64,000 nucleotides of DNA, taken from positions 186,001 through 250,000 of the forward strand of contig NZ_QQAR01000001.1 in NCBI RefSeq assembly GCF_003350375.1, given 5' to 3'. Below the pieces are notes generated by a model. It was not told the DNA's origin, did no database searches, and saw nothing but the letters and a program-made list of their open reading frames with translations. This DNA is from Flavobacterium sp. AG291. Its GTDB lineage: Bacteria; Bacteroidota; Bacteroidia; Flavobacteriales; Flavobacteriaceae. Position 1 is the stretch's first letter. Every line of letters begins with the position of its first letter. The position numbers and the translations under genes are program-made. Below, piece after piece: positions 52,745-62,444 of the stretch.

Positions 52745-54646
52745 ATGATATTTAGAATTTTATTACCCTTATTGTTTCTGTTTCAGTCTGCTTTTGCTCA
52801 GGAAAGCGATTTGACTGTAGCAGGAATTCCCGAAAACTTAAAAGAAAATGCCGATGCTGTTGTAAGGCTGAACAAAATTGATGTAGATATTTCTTCAAGA
52901 AAATCTATGTCGACCAAACAAACCAGGATAGTAACTGTTATTAATGAAAATGGGCTTGACGCGATTGATGCCTATGAATATTTTGATAAATCATCTATTT
53001 CAATAAAGTCAATTGAGGCTATAATCTTTGATGCTAAAGGAATGCAACTGAAAAAGATTAAGAGAAAAGACTTTAAAGATCTTTCTGCCTCTGGAGGAGC
53101 AATGTTCACCGATAGCAGAATACTCAAATTAGATTACACGCCTACTCAATATCCTTTTACTATTGTTTTTACAAGTGAAACAGAAAGTTCTAATACTGCT
53201 TTTCTGCCGAAATGGCTCGCAATAGCAGGTAGTAATACTTCGATGCAGAAGAATGTCATCAAGATTAGTTGTGTTGCAGATTTAGGCTTTAAATACAAAG
53301 AATATAATTTTGAAGGAGTTCCTATACAAAAAGAGCAATCAGCTAATACGGTTAGCTTCATTGCGGAAAATATACCTGCACTAAAAGATGAAGATTATTC
53401 TCCTTCAATAATGAAAGTAACACCTTATGTTTTGTTTGGACTTGAGAAGTTCCATCTCGAAGGAGTCGATGGTGACGCCAAAGACTGGGAATCATTTGGG
53501 ACTTGGTATTTTAACAAAATACTTGCGGGTACTGACGAAGTTTTGCCGGAAACGGTTGCTAAAATTCAAAGTATAGTTGGGGGTGAAACTGATCTTGAAA
53601 AAAAGGCAGCGTTAGTATATAATTACGTACAGTCGAAAACAAGATATGTTAGTATTGCTTTGGGGATTGGCGGATGGAAACCAATGGCGGCAAAAGACGT
53701 TGACAGGCTTGGGTATGGCGATTGTAAAGCACTTAGCAATTATACCCGTGCCTTACTAAAAGCAGTAGGGGTGGAGTCTTATTATACCATTATATATGGT
53801 GATAGGCATAAACAGGATATGCAGGAGGATTTTGTATCAATGCAGGGAAACCATATTATACTTGCTGTACCAAATAAAGATAAAATGATTTGGTTAGAAT
53901 GTACCAATCAGGCAATTCCGTTTGGTTATCAGGGAAGTTTTACAGATGATAGGTTGGCACTTATAGTGAAACCACAAAAAAGTCAGATAATAAGAACTGG
54001 TATTTACACTTCAGAAAATAGTATTCAGAAGTCTAAAGGCAACTATAATATATCAGATAAAGGTACGATTAATGGCAGTGTAATGATTGTAAGTACAGGG
54101 ATACAATATGAGAGTAAATATTTTCTGAGTGAAGAGTCTAAAGAGAATAGGGATAAGTTTTATAAATCTGCATTTAGGAATATAAACAACCTGAAACTCA
54201 AAAAGACTGATTTAAAAAATGATAGGGAGCTTAAAGAGTTTACCGAAGATATAGTATTTGAAGCTGAAGGGTATTGTAATAAATCAGGAGACAGACTCAT
54301 CTTCTCTGTAAATGCTTTTAACCAATATTCATCGATCCCTCAACGCTATCGAAACAGAAAAAATCCTTTTGAGATACTAAGGGGGTTTCTGGATAGTGAT
54401 GAAATAGCAATTGATCTTCCGGAAGGATATAGTATTGAGTCTAAACCTGATGATGTTATTATAAAAGACAAGTTTGGAGAATATACGGCAAAATATACAA
54501 TTTCAGAGTCAGGTACAATTGTTTATACAAGGAGTCTTTTAGTAACTCCGGGATATTATGCTAATAATGAATATGAAAATTTCAGGCAGTTCAGAGAAAA
54601 GATAGCAAGAAACGACAACGCTAGAATTGTGCTTTTAAAAAAATAA
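52745..54646 (+). CDS. DUF3857 transglutaminase-like protein, catalytic residues present
   Basis: 633 aa, signal peptide to about residue 18. The DUF3857 domain (about 40-200) is followed by a transglutaminase-like core with GYGDCKAL (Cys327), GNHIIL (His370) and an acidic residue in WLECTN (Glu385) in place of the usual Asp. The C-terminal domain is beta-rich. Secreted; the substrate is unknown, and protease or amidase activity is as likely as cross-linking. First of three tandem DUF3857 genes spaced by 13 and 3 nt. Confidence 0.85.
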   Translation: MIFRILLPLLFLFQSAFAQESDLTVAGIPENLKENADAVVRLNKIDVDISSRKSMSTKQTRIVTVINENGLDAIDAYEYFDKSSISIKSIEAIIFDAKGMQLKKIKRKDFKDLSASGGAMFTDSRILKLDYTPTQYPFTIVFTSETESSNTAFLPKWLAIAGSNTSMQKNVIKISCVADLGFKYKEYNFEGVPIQKEQSANTVSFIAENIPALKDEDYSPSIMKVTPYVLFGLEKFHLEGVDGDAKDWESFGTWYFNKILAGTDEVLPETVAKIQSIVGGETDLEKKAALVYNYVQSKTRYVSIALGIGGWKPMAAKDVDRLGYGDCKALSNYTRALLKAVGVESYYTIIYGDRHKQDMQEDFVSMQGNHIILAVPNKDKMIWLECTNQAIPFGYQGSFTDDRLALIVKPQKSQIIRTGIYTSENSIQKSKGNYNISDKGTINGSVMIVSTGIQYESKYFLSEESKENRDKFYKSAFRNINNLKLKKTDLKNDRELKEFTEDIVFEAEGYCNKSGDRLIFSVNAFNQYSSIPQRYRNRKNPFEILRGFLDSDEIAIDLPEGYSIESKPDDVIIKDKFGEYTAKYTISESGTIVYTRSLLVTPGYYANNEYENFRQFREKIARNDNARIVLLKK

Positions 54647-54659
54647 CTCCAACCAATCG

Positions 54660-56597
54660 ATGAAACTAACCAATACTATGCTGCTTTTCTTAAGCTGTAT
54701 TTTTACTGTTGCAGCTCAAAATTTTAAACCCGCAAAAATCACCAAAGAAGATTTACTGCAAAAAGTACATCCTGTGGATACTTCTGCATCAGCGGCAATG
54801 CTTCACAAACTGGGTAAAACTTATTTTGCTATAAGTGGGGACCATTGGGAACTTGTAACAGAAGTCAATATACGAATCAAAATTTACAAAAAGGAAGGAT
54901 ACGAGTACGCTAATCAGCAGGTTTCTTATTATACTGGGGGAAAAACTATACGAGTTGATTTTAGTGATGCCTATACCTACAATTTGAAAAATGGTGAGGT
55001 TGTTAAGACAAAACTAAAGAGTGACGGAGAATTTAGAGAAAAAATAAATGAAGAGTATGAGCGTAGAAAAATAACTTTGCCGGATGTTAAGGAGGGAAGT
55101 ATTATAGAATATACATATTCTATAAGATCACCATATTTTTCAGTGTTTAGGGATTGGTATTTTCAGGATGAAATACCAATTGATTATGTTGAATATACTG
55201 TAGCTGTACCCCAATATTTTGTTTATAACAGGTACTTGGCAGGATATCTTAAGATTGAAAAGACTGAAACAAAATATAATACTCCAATGGGTAGAAGTTA
55301 TCAGGAATACATTGATACTTTTTGGGCAAAAAACGTAAAAGCAATAAAGGATGAAGCTTTTGTTTCTAATGTTGAAAATTACATGTCTATACTTAAACAC
55401 GAGCTGTCTTCGACTAATTTCAGTACAGGAATACAAAAATATTCTACAGATTGGGCATCAGTGGCAAAAACCATTTATGATAACGAGCATTTTGGAAAGG
55501 AGCTAAATCGTGATTCATACTATAAAGAGGATCTTACAAAGTTGTTATCGGGCATTACAACTCCTGATGAAAAAATGAATACGATATTTGGTTATGTAAA
55601 AAACAGAATGCATTGGGACGGCGATAATGATTATTATTGTGATAAAGGTGTAAAAGCTGCTTATGAGAGTAAAAGTGGAAACGCTGCAGAAATTAACCTT
55701 ATGCTTACAGCAATGCTTCGTGATGCAGGGTTAAAGGCTGATCCGGTTCTTGTAAGCACACGTACCAATGGAATCGCGCTTTTTCCAACATATTCAGCAT
55801 ATAATTATGTGGTAGCTGGGGTAGAGACTGATAAAGGTACTGTATTGCTTGATGCGACAAGTAAATATACTGTGCCTGATATACTGCCTGTACGAGCGCT
55901 CAACTGGCAGGGAAGAATGATAAGAAAAGATGGCGCCACTAAAGAAATTGAATTGAGGCCAAAGAAAAATTCAAGAGAAGTAATAGGGATGTCTGTGGTA
56001 ATGGACAAGGATGGTAGTGTAAAAGGGAAAATGAGGGATCAGATGTTCGATTATTATGCCTACACTTTTAGAGAAGATTATGCTGAAATGAATGAGGACA
56101 CTTATATCGAAAAATTAGAGAAAAGATATGCAGGTCTTGAGCTTGGAGAATATAAAAGAACAGGTGCAAAAGAAATGGATAAGCCGGTACTGGAAGAGTA
56201 CGATTTTATGCATAAAGAGGTGGCTGATCTTATTGGAGATAAGATTTATTTTAGCCCAATGCTTTTCCTGCATAGAAAGGAAAATCCTTTTAAGCAGGAA
56301 GTTAGAGAATATCCGGTTGATTTTAATTTTACCTGGCAGGATAAATACATGATAAATATTACCATGCCGGAAGGTTATGTAATTGAGTCGCTTCCAAAAG
56401 GCGTTAACGTAGTTATGGAGGAAAATATAGGTAGTTTTAAATATAATGTTATTGCCCAAAACAATATTATTCAGGTTATGATTGTTTTTGATATGAATTA
56501 CGTAAACATATCTAAGGATTATTATAAAACGCTAAAAGACTTTTATCAGAATATAATTGAAAAGCAAAACGAGAAAGTCGTTCTTAAAAAGGCATAA
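54660..56597 (+). CDS. DUF3857 protein with degenerate transglutaminase core (copy 2)
   Basis: 645 aa, signal peptide MKLTNTMLLFLSCIFTVAAQ. DUF3857 domain, then the transglutaminase fold where the catalytic Cys is Ala343 (SGNAAEIN) and the His position reads YNYVVAG. The following DATSKYT Asp is kept. It is therefore expected to be catalytically dead and perhaps a binding or partner protein of copy 1. Strongly similar to the next gene. Confidence 0.83.
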   Translation: MKLTNTMLLFLSCIFTVAAQNFKPAKITKEDLLQKVHPVDTSASAAMLHKLGKTYFAISGDHWELVTEVNIRIKIYKKEGYEYANQQVSYYTGGKTIRVDFSDAYTYNLKNGEVVKTKLKSDGEFREKINEEYERRKITLPDVKEGSIIEYTYSIRSPYFSVFRDWYFQDEIPIDYVEYTVAVPQYFVYNRYLAGYLKIEKTETKYNTPMGRSYQEYIDTFWAKNVKAIKDEAFVSNVENYMSILKHELSSTNFSTGIQKYSTDWASVAKTIYDNEHFGKELNRDSYYKEDLTKLLSGITTPDEKMNTIFGYVKNRMHWDGDNDYYCDKGVKAAYESKSGNAAEINLMLTAMLRDAGLKADPVLVSTRTNGIALFPTYSAYNYVVAGVETDKGTVLLDATSKYTVPDILPVRALNWQGRMIRKDGATKEIELRPKKNSREVIGMSVVMDKDGSVKGKMRDQMFDYYAYTFREDYAEMNEDTYIEKLEKRYAGLELGEYKRTGAKEMDKPVLEEYDFMHKEVADLIGDKIYFSPMLFLHRKENPFKQEVREYPVDFNFTWQDKYMINITMPEGYVIESLPKGVNVVMEENIGSFKYNVIAQNNIIQVMIVFDMNYVNISKDYYKTLKDFYQNIIEKQNEKVVLKKA

Positions 56598-56600
56598 CAA

Positions 56601-58529
56601 ATGAAAAAAGGTATTCTTATTTTTCTTTTTTTTCTTATTTGCTTTCAGATGTCTTCACAAGTGTTTAAACTTGGTGGCGTGACTGTAAAAGAGTTGGAAG
56701 AAACAAAGCACCCTTTTTATAAGGATGCAGATGCGGCATACCTTTACAAGAAAGGAGAGACCTATTTTGAAATAATCGGAGGAAGCTTTAGGACAGTAAC
56801 CGAGGTTGCTGTGCGTTTGAAGATATATACAAAAGCAGGATATGGATATGCCAATGTGAATATACCCTATTATGCGGGAAGGACTTCTCAGAAGGTAAAA
56901 TTCAGTGATGTTTGTACTTATAATCTTGTAAATGGCAGTGTTGAAAAAACAAAACTCGGATCTGATGGCAAATTTGAAGACGAGATTGTTGATAATTTTA
57001 AAATCAAGTCTATAGTTATGCCTAATGTTAAAGAAGGTAGTGTTATTGAATACAGGTATAAGATTATTAATCCTTTCATGACTATAAGCGACTGGAATTT
57101 TCAGGAGAAGATACCGGTAAATAATGTTGAATATCAGGTTTCTATTCCCGATTATTTTGTTTATCACAAGCAAATTAAAGGCTTTGTACAAGTGACAAAA
57201 TTGAGCAAGCCAAAGAAAAAGAATAATAGTTTTTCTGAAAACATAACGGTATACTATGCTCATAATGTAATGCCTTTTAAAGAGGAAACCTATGTAGACA
57301 ATATCAATAATTATATGTCTATACTGGAGCATGATATGGTTAAGGCTCAGTTTCCAGGGGAAATGCCCCATTATTTTGCAGGCAATTGGCAAGTGCTTTG
57401 CAGAAATATCTACGAAGATGAGTCTTTTGGTGGTGAGTTAAATGGTACTTCTTATTTTAAAGAGGATGTAGATATGTTACTTAAGGATGTGCCTCAGGAT
57501 AAAAAGTTGGATACGCTATTTAGTTTTGTAAAAGACAGGATGACTTGGAATGAGGTTGAAACAGAATTTTGTAATAAAGGAGTTAAAAAAGCATATTTGG
57601 AGAAAACTGGGAATTCGGCAGAAATTAACCTGATGCTTACGGCCATATTGCGCTATGCCGGATTTGATGCAAATCCTGTTTTATTGAGTACGCGTGGTAA
57701 TGGACAATTAATATATCCGTCACCTTCTGCTTTTAATTATGTAGTGGTAGGTGTGACTATCAATACTGAGATTATACTTCTTGATGCGACCAGTAAAAAT
57801 ACTGTTCGCGGATTGTTGCCACTAAGGGCACTAAACTGGATCGGCAGAATGGTGAAAGAGAAAGATATGAGTATTGAAGTAGACCTCATGCCAAAAGAGA
57901 AATCGGCTGAAATGATTTCAGTAGCGGCTGAAATTGATGTGGAAGGAAGAATAACAGGGAAGGTAAGGAATCAGTACATTAACCATCTAGCTCATCTTTT
58001 TAGGGAAAGTTATAGTGAGAGTTATAAGGAAAAATATGTTGAAGAACTGGAAAAGAGTTATCAGGGTATTGAAATAAACGACTATCAGACATTAAATCTA
58101 AAAGATTTGTCGAAACCTGTTGGTGATGACTATAGTTTTGCGCATAATAACATCATGGACGTAATTGAAGATAAACTTTATTTTAGCCCCATGCTTTATT
58201 TTGTAGAAAAAGAAAATCCTTTTACTGCTGAGAAGAGACAATATCCTGTGGATTTTATGTTTCCGCATCAGAAAAAATATTTATTTGCTATTAAGCTGCC
58301 GCAAGGATATGTTGCAGAAACTATTCCGGCTTCTGTAGTTTATAATATGGGTGAGAATATAGGTAGCTTCAAATACCAGATTCTCGCTGATGATAACATG
58401 ATACGCTGTAATATAACATTTGATATCAATTATGCTAATGTTAATCAGGATTACTATCCTATACTAAAAGATTTCTATTTTAAGATGATAGAGAAACAAA
58501 ATGAGAAGATAGTTCTGAAAAAGGCTTGA
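56601..58529 (+). CDS. DUF3857 protein with degenerate transglutaminase core (copy 3)
   Basis: 642 aa, signal peptide to about residue 20. Closest relative is copy 2, 3 nt upstream, pointing to tandem duplication. The motif TGNSAEINLML has Ala340 in place of Cys, and FNYVVVG lacks His. The C-terminal half ends with the same MIEKQNEKIVLKKA as copy 2. Function unknown; expected secreted and non-catalytic. The downstream hairpin at about 58535 (AAAAACACCAC/GGCGGTGTTTTTT) probably ends the operon. Confidence 0.83.
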   Translation: MKKGILIFLFFLICFQMSSQVFKLGGVTVKELEETKHPFYKDADAAYLYKKGETYFEIIGGSFRTVTEVAVRLKIYTKAGYGYANVNIPYYAGRTSQKVKFSDVCTYNLVNGSVEKTKLGSDGKFEDEIVDNFKIKSIVMPNVKEGSVIEYRYKIINPFMTISDWNFQEKIPVNNVEYQVSIPDYFVYHKQIKGFVQVTKLSKPKKKNNSFSENITVYYAHNVMPFKEETYVDNINNYMSILEHDMVKAQFPGEMPHYFAGNWQVLCRNIYEDESFGGELNGTSYFKEDVDMLLKDVPQDKKLDTLFSFVKDRMTWNEVETEFCNKGVKKAYLEKTGNSAEINLMLTAILRYAGFDANPVLLSTRGNGQLIYPSPSAFNYVVVGVTINTEIILLDATSKNTVRGLLPLRALNWIGRMVKEKDMSIEVDLMPKEKSAEMISVAAEIDVEGRITGKVRNQYINHLAHLFRESYSESYKEKYVEELEKSYQGIEINDYQTLNLKDLSKPVGDDYSFAHNNIMDVIEDKLYFSPMLYFVEKENPFTAEKRQYPVDFMFPHQKKYLFAIKLPQGYVAETIPASVVYNMGENIGSFKYQILADDNMIRCNITFDINYANVNQDYYPILKDFYFKMIEKQNEKIVLKKA

Positions 58530-58532
58530 TAT

Positions 58533-58560
58533 AAAAAACACCACACTGGCGGTGTTTTTT
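58533..58560 (+). terminator. Terminator of the DUF3857 operon
   Basis: AAAACACC (58535-58542) / GGTGTTTT (58551-58558) with ACACTGGC loop and a T-run, 6 nt after the stop codon. Confidence 0.8.
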
Positions 58561-58620
58561 TATGATATGATGTTTGGAAGGAAAATCATAATTTTACAAT
58601 CCTAATAACAGATAAATACG

Positions 58621-58947
58621 ATGGATATCAAAAACGCACAGCTTGACGTAGATAACTGGATAAAAGAACACGGTGTTCGTTATTTTAATGAACTTACCAA
58701 TATGGCCCAGCTTTCAGAGGAAGTAGGTGAAGTAGCCCGTATTATTGCACGCCGCTATGGTGAGCAGAGCGAAAAAGAAAGCGATAAGAATAAAGACCTT
58801 GGTGAGGAACTTGCCGATGTAGTATTTGTGGTTCTTTGTCTTGCTAATCAAACAGGGGTAGACCTTCAGGCTGCTTTTGATAAAAAAATGGATATAAAAA
58901 GCAAACGCGATCACGACAGGCATCATAACAACGAAAAGCTGAAATAA
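58621..58947 (+). CDS. MazG-like nucleotide pyrophosphohydrolase
   Basis: 108 aa all-alpha NTP pyrophosphohydrolase. Metal-binding ExxE..ExxD layout is visible: LSEEVGEVARIIARRYGE and DLGEELADVVFVVLCLAN. It cleaves non-canonical or excess (d)NTPs to NMP and PPi. First of a four-gene run with the small membrane gene and aroA (spacings 1 and 0 nt). Confidence 0.9.
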   Translation: MDIKNAQLDVDNWIKEHGVRYFNELTNMAQLSEEVGEVARIIARRYGEQSEKESDKNKDLGEELADVVFVVLCLANQTGVDLQAAFDKKMDIKSKRDHDRHHNNEKLK

Positions 58948-58948
58948 T

Positions 58949-59164
58949 ATGCGATTAAAAATTGCCCAGTTTTTTGGAGGTATAATTCTTTACTCAATAT
59001 TTGGAGCATTAATGGTATGGATATCAGGAGTTGGGTTTAAAGGACAGTGGACTTTTCTCAGTATCTGGATTGTAGGCATTTCATTAATGCATGTACTTAT
59101 TATTGAGCCTATGCGAATGAAAATGGCCAAAAGAAAAGCTGAATTGCAAAAAAAGAAGCAATAA
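58949..59164 (+). CDS. Small hypothetical membrane protein
   Basis: 71 aa. Two predicted helices (about 8-24 and 36-52) and a basic tail (MKMAKRKAELQKKKQ). No family recognised. It fits exactly between the MazG-like gene and aroA (adjacent stop and start), so it is real and co-translated. Function unknown. Confidence 0.7.
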   Translation: MRLKIAQFFGGIILYSIFGALMVWISGVGFKGQWTFLSIWIVGISLMHVLIIEPMRMKMAKRKAELQKKKQ

Positions 59165-60388
59165 ATGGATATACGCCTGCATATATCAAAAAATATTATT
59201 TCTGAAACTATAAAGATTTCCGGTAGTAAATCTGAGACAAACAGGCTTTTACTATTACAATCTCTTTACCCCGGGATTACAATTGAAAATGCATCAGAAT
59301 CTGATGATAGCGAAGCGATGCGTAAAGCACTTGCGGGCAATGACTATGTAGTTGATATACACCATGCCGGCACTGCAATGCGTTTTCTTACGGCATACTA
59401 TGCCATACAGCAGGGCAGGGAAGTAGTGCTTACGGGTTCGTCCCGAATGAAGGAACGCCCTATTGGTGTGCTTGTAGATGCTTTACGAGCCCTTGGTGCT
59501 GATATTGAATATACTAACCACGAAGGATACCCACCACTAAAAATTATAGGTAAAAAACTAACCGGTACATCTGTAAATATAAAAGCCAATGTGAGTAGCC
59601 AGTACATTACTGCTTTACTTTTAATTGGAGCTAAACTTGAAAGCGGACTTGAAGTAATTCTCGATGACGAAATTACATCGCGTCCCTATCTCGAAATGAC
59701 ACTTTCACTATTGAGGGAAGTTGGAATTAAATCATCTTTTCAGGATAATGTCATTAAAGTAAGTCCGGCAACTAACAACCAACAACCAACAACCGTTATT
59801 GTAGAGAGTGACTGGAGTTCAGCTTCTTATTTTTATTCCATAGTTGCCCTTTCGGAAATTGGTACATCGGTAACATTATCGTCATATAAAAAACAAAGCT
59901 TACAGGGAGACAGAGCCCTGGCAGATATTTACCAAGATCTTGGTATAACTACTGAGTTTAAAGAAAGTACTTTAACGTTGAGTAAAACCAATAACCCAAA
60001 ACCCATAACCCGAAACTTAAAAGATACTCCTGATTTAGCACAAACAATAGCCGTGAGCTGTTTTGGGTTAGGAATTGGCTGTAATCTTACAGGATTGCAT
60101 ACGCTAAAGATAAAAGAGACCGACAGGCTTGAGGCACTTAAAACAGAACTTGAAAAACTTGGTGCTGAAGTTGTGGTTACTAATGATACACTTTTTCTGA
60201 AGCCCTCTTTAGCAATAAATGCGGAAATCGCTATTGAAACCTATAACGATCATCGTATGGCAATGGCCTTTGCTCCTTTGGCAATTAAAGTACCCATAAA
60301 AATTAAAGATGCCGAAGTGGTTTCTAAATCTTATCCGGCCTTTTGGGAAGATTTAAAAAAGGTGGGTTTTGAAATAAACACGTTGTAA
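59165..60388 (+). CDS. aroA: 3-Phosphoshikimate 1-carboxyvinyltransferase (EPSP synthase)
   Basis: 407 aa, penultimate enzyme in chorismate synthesis. N-terminal SGSKSETNRLLLLQ (Lys and Ser substrate ligands), GTAMRFLTAYYA, TGSSRMKERPIG, SSQYITALLL and the C-terminal YNDHRMAMAFAPL are intact. Two low-complexity in-frame stretches occur: TNNQQPTT (about residue 204) and TNNPKPITRN (about 275). They are encoded by AACAACC-like and ATAACCC-like repeats. Both fall in loops between domain repeats. No sign of loss of function. Confidence 0.95.
   Translation: MDIRLHISKNIISETIKISGSKSETNRLLLLQSLYPGITIENASESDDSEAMRKALAGNDYVVDIHHAGTAMRFLTAYYAIQQGREVVLTGSSRMKERPIGVLVDALRALGADIEYTNHEGYPPLKIIGKKLTGTSVNIKANVSSQYITALLLIGAKLESGLEVILDDEITSRPYLEMTLSLLREVGIKSSFQDNVIKVSPATNNQQPTTVIVESDWSSASYFYSIVALSEIGTSVTLSSYKKQSLQGDRALADIYQDLGITTEFKESTLTLSKTNNPKPITRNLKDTPDLAQTIAVSCFGLGIGCNLTGLHTLKIKETDRLEALKTELEKLGAEVVVTNDTLFLKPSLAINAEIAIETYNDHRMAMAFAPLAIKVPIKIKDAEVVSKSYPAFWEDLKKVGFEINTL
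59771..59798 (+). repeat. AACAACC-type simple repeat inside aroA
   Basis: ACTAACAACCAACAACCAAC and onward, about three AACAACC units. Codes for NNQQPTT in frame. Looks like an insertion or expansion relative to other AroA proteins. Confidence 0.55.
59986..60016 (+). repeat. ATAACCC-type repeat inside aroA
   Basis: AATAACCCAAAACCCATAACCCGAAAC (27 nt; start and end AATAACCC and ATAACCCGAAAC) codes for NNPKPITRN. A near copy (CCATAAACCCGAAAC) occurs directly before the metH ATG at about 43369-43383. Confidence 0.5.
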
Positions 60389-60441
60389 GCTCTCCTAAAT
60401 AGCTGTTTTTTAATTACTGGAATAAATAAATGCAAAAAGAC

Positions 60442-60473
60442 TTGACAACGCCTGTTTGGCAATAGTATATTTG
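60442..60473 (+). promoter_or_regulatory. queA promoter
   Basis: TTGACA (60442-60447), 18 bp, TATATTTG (60466-60473). The -7 matches TAnnTTTG and the upstream hexamer is also a perfect sigma70 -35. Expected start near 60480, 50 nt before the ATG. Confidence 0.7.
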
Positions 60474-60530
60474 CACGCAATTAAAGCGGGCGGCAAGTAA
60501 GCCGTAACTGCCTAAAAATAAAAACAGAAC

Positions 60531-61580
60531 ATGAAATTATCTAACTTCAATTTCAACCTGCCAAAAGAGCTTCTTGCCGAATTCCCTGCAGAAAACAGAG
60601 ATGAGTCACGCCTTATGGTGGTAAACAGGAAAACAGGAACTATAGAGCACAGACTCTTTAAGGATGTACTTGATTACTTTGATGAAGGTGATGTAATGGT
60701 ACTTAATAATACTAAGGTTTTCCCTGCGCGTCTTTATGGTAACAAAGAAAAAACCGGTGCAAGAATTGAGGTTTTCCTTTTAAGAGAGCTTAATTCAGAG
60801 CAACGTCTTTGGGATGTTTTGGTTGATCCTGCAAGAAAAATAAGGATTGGTAATAAACTATATTTTGGCGATGACGATTCTCTTGTAGCAGAGGTTATCG
60901 ATAATACAACTTCAAGAGGTAGAACACTTCGTTTCCTTTACGACGGTTCTTATGAAGAATTCCGTAACAAACTTACTGAACTTGGTGAGACTCCAATACC
61001 TAAATATATTAACCGTGAGGTAGTTCCTGAAGATGCAGAACGTTACCAAACAATTTACGCAAAAGAGGAAGGTGCTGTAGCAGCTCCTACTGCCGGTCTT
61101 CACTTTTCCAAGCACCTGCTTAAGAGACTTGAGATAAAAGGTATTGATTTTGCTGAAATCACGCTTCACGTAGGTCTTGGTACTTTTAACCCTGTTGAGG
61201 TTGAGGATCTTTCGAAACACAAAATGGATTCTGAGGAGCTTATCATCACTCAGGAGGCTTGTGATATCGTAAACAAAGCTAAGACAAGTAAACATAAAGT
61301 ATGTGCTGTAGGTACTACTACCATGCGTGCTATGGAAAGTTCGGTATCATCAGCTAAAACGCTTAATCCTTATGTTGGGTGGACAAACAAATTCATCTTC
61401 CCTCCATACGACTTTAGCGTTGCGGATTGTATGATCACTAACTTCCATACACCAAAATCAACACTGCTTATGATGATCTCAGCCTTTATGGGTCACGATC
61501 TGATGAAAAAAGCATACGAAGAAGCGGTTAAAGAAGAATATCGTTTTTACACTTACGGAGATGCAATGCTTATTCTGTAA
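60531..61580 (+). CDS. queA: tRNA preQ1(34) S-adenosylmethionine ribosyltransferase-isomerase
   Basis: 349 aa. It transfers the ribosyl part of SAM to preQ1 at tRNA position 34, giving epoxyqueuosine. Motifs: [64 protein letters not shown] and [18 protein letters not shown]. Full length. Own promoter and terminator, so monocistronic. Confidence 0.97.
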   Translation: MKLSNFNFNLPKELLAEFPAENRDESRLMVVNRKTGTIEHRLFKDVLDYFDEGDVMVLNNTKVFPARLYGNKEKTGARIEVFLLRELNSEQRLWDVLVDPARKIRIGNKLYFGDDDSLVAEVIDNTTSRGRTLRFLYDGSYEEFRNKLTELGETPIPKYINREVVPEDAERYQTIYAKEEGAVAAPTAGLHFSKHLLKRLEIKGIDFAEITLHVGLGTFNPVEVEDLSKHKMDSEELIITQEACDIVNKAKTSKHKVCAVGTTTMRAMESSVSSAKTLNPYVGWTNKFIFPPYDFSVADCMITNFHTPKSTLLMMISAFMGHDLMKKAYEEAVKEEYRFYTYGDAMLIL

Positions 61581-61591
61581 TTGATAATAAT

Positions 61592-61628
61592 AAAAAGAAA
61601 ATCCTGCCATTGGCAGGATTTTCTTTTT
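61592..61628. terminator. Bidirectional terminator, queA / SIMPL gene
   Basis: AAAAAGAAAATCCTGCC / GGCAGGATTTTCTTTTT with an ATT loop, 17 bp; excellent in both directions. Confidence 0.95.
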
Positions 61629-62359
61629 TAATCAACCTGGTAGGCTAATTTTACGGTAATGTTTGCTGTTTTCTTCTTTGCTGAGGTATTAAACGAACCT
61701 CCCCAGGAATATTCTTCAGATGAGTTTTGGGCTATGATCTGAAAAACGCCCATGTCACTCTTTTTTAGATCTCCTAAAGATGAGCCTGCATTTTCAGCAA
61801 TGCTTTTTGCACGTGAATGCGCATCTTTGGTAGCTTCAGCTATCATTTTTATTTTCAGTTCGGCTAGCTTCGTGTAATAATATTCTGGTGGGTTAGAATA
61901 AAATTCTACACCCGAATTTATAAGTTGTGATACTTCGCGCGATATACTTTCTACTTTATCTACTTCTTTAGATTCAATAGTTACATTTTGGGTAAGTGCA
62001 AACCCGCTAAAAGTTTGTTGTCTCATATTACCATTGCTATCATATTGATATTGAAACTCCTTGTTTATAGACACCGCAGAAAATACAATTTCTTCCTCTT
62101 TTATACCTTTTGAGGTAAGGTATTTTCGGATTACTTCACGGTCCTGATCAAGAGCAGCATAGGCATCACGAAGAACGGGATTTTTTTTGGTGAACGATCC
62201 GCTCCAAACAATGAGGTCAGATACAAAATCTTGTTTGCCCAATCCTGTTACACTAATAGTGTCGGCAGCACGATTACGGTTTTGGAAAGCATTTGAGAAT
62301 AAGTAGGCGGCAATAATTATTGCTAAAGCCGCGACAATTGTATTTGCAAGATACTTCAT
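61628..62359 (-). CDS. SIMPL-domain (DUF541) protein
   Basis: 243 aa, N-terminal membrane anchor or signal (ANTIVAALAIIIAAYLFSNAF), then the SIMPL domain (about 35-243; ISVTGLGKQDFVSDLIVWSG, KIKMIAEATKDAHSRAKSIAENAG). Related to BP26/OMP28 proteins that form periplasmic oligomers. Exact role unknown. Monocistronic; divergent from kynU. Confidence 0.88.
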   Translation of the reverse strand: MKYLANTIVAALAIIIAAYLFSNAFQNRNRAADTISVTGLGKQDFVSDLIVWSGSFTKKNPVLRDAYAALDQDREVIRKYLTSKGIKEEEIVFSAVSINKEFQYQYDSNGNMRQQTFSGFALTQNVTIESKEVDKVESISREVSQLINSGVEFYSNPPEYYYTKLAELKIKMIAEATKDAHSRAKSIAENAGSSLGDLKKSDMGVFQIIAQNSSEEYSWGGSFNTSAKKKTANITVKLAYQVD

Positions 62360-62416
62360 AAAGTTTTTTATATAAAAATACGTTTTTCCTGATAACGTTA
62401 TAGTTACTTTATTTAG

Positions 62417-62424
62417 TATTTTTG
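62417..62424 (+). promoter_or_regulatory. kynU promoter, -7 element
   Basis: TATTTTTG, 20 nt before the kynU ATG; no clear TTTG partner. Confidence 0.5.
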
Positions 62425-62444
62425 CAGCCTACAAACAAACTATA

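Noticed and set aside
56655..57392. 245-codon minus-strand ORF
   Set aside because: Antisense to the third DUF3857 gene; composition and lack of motifs show it is a shadow.
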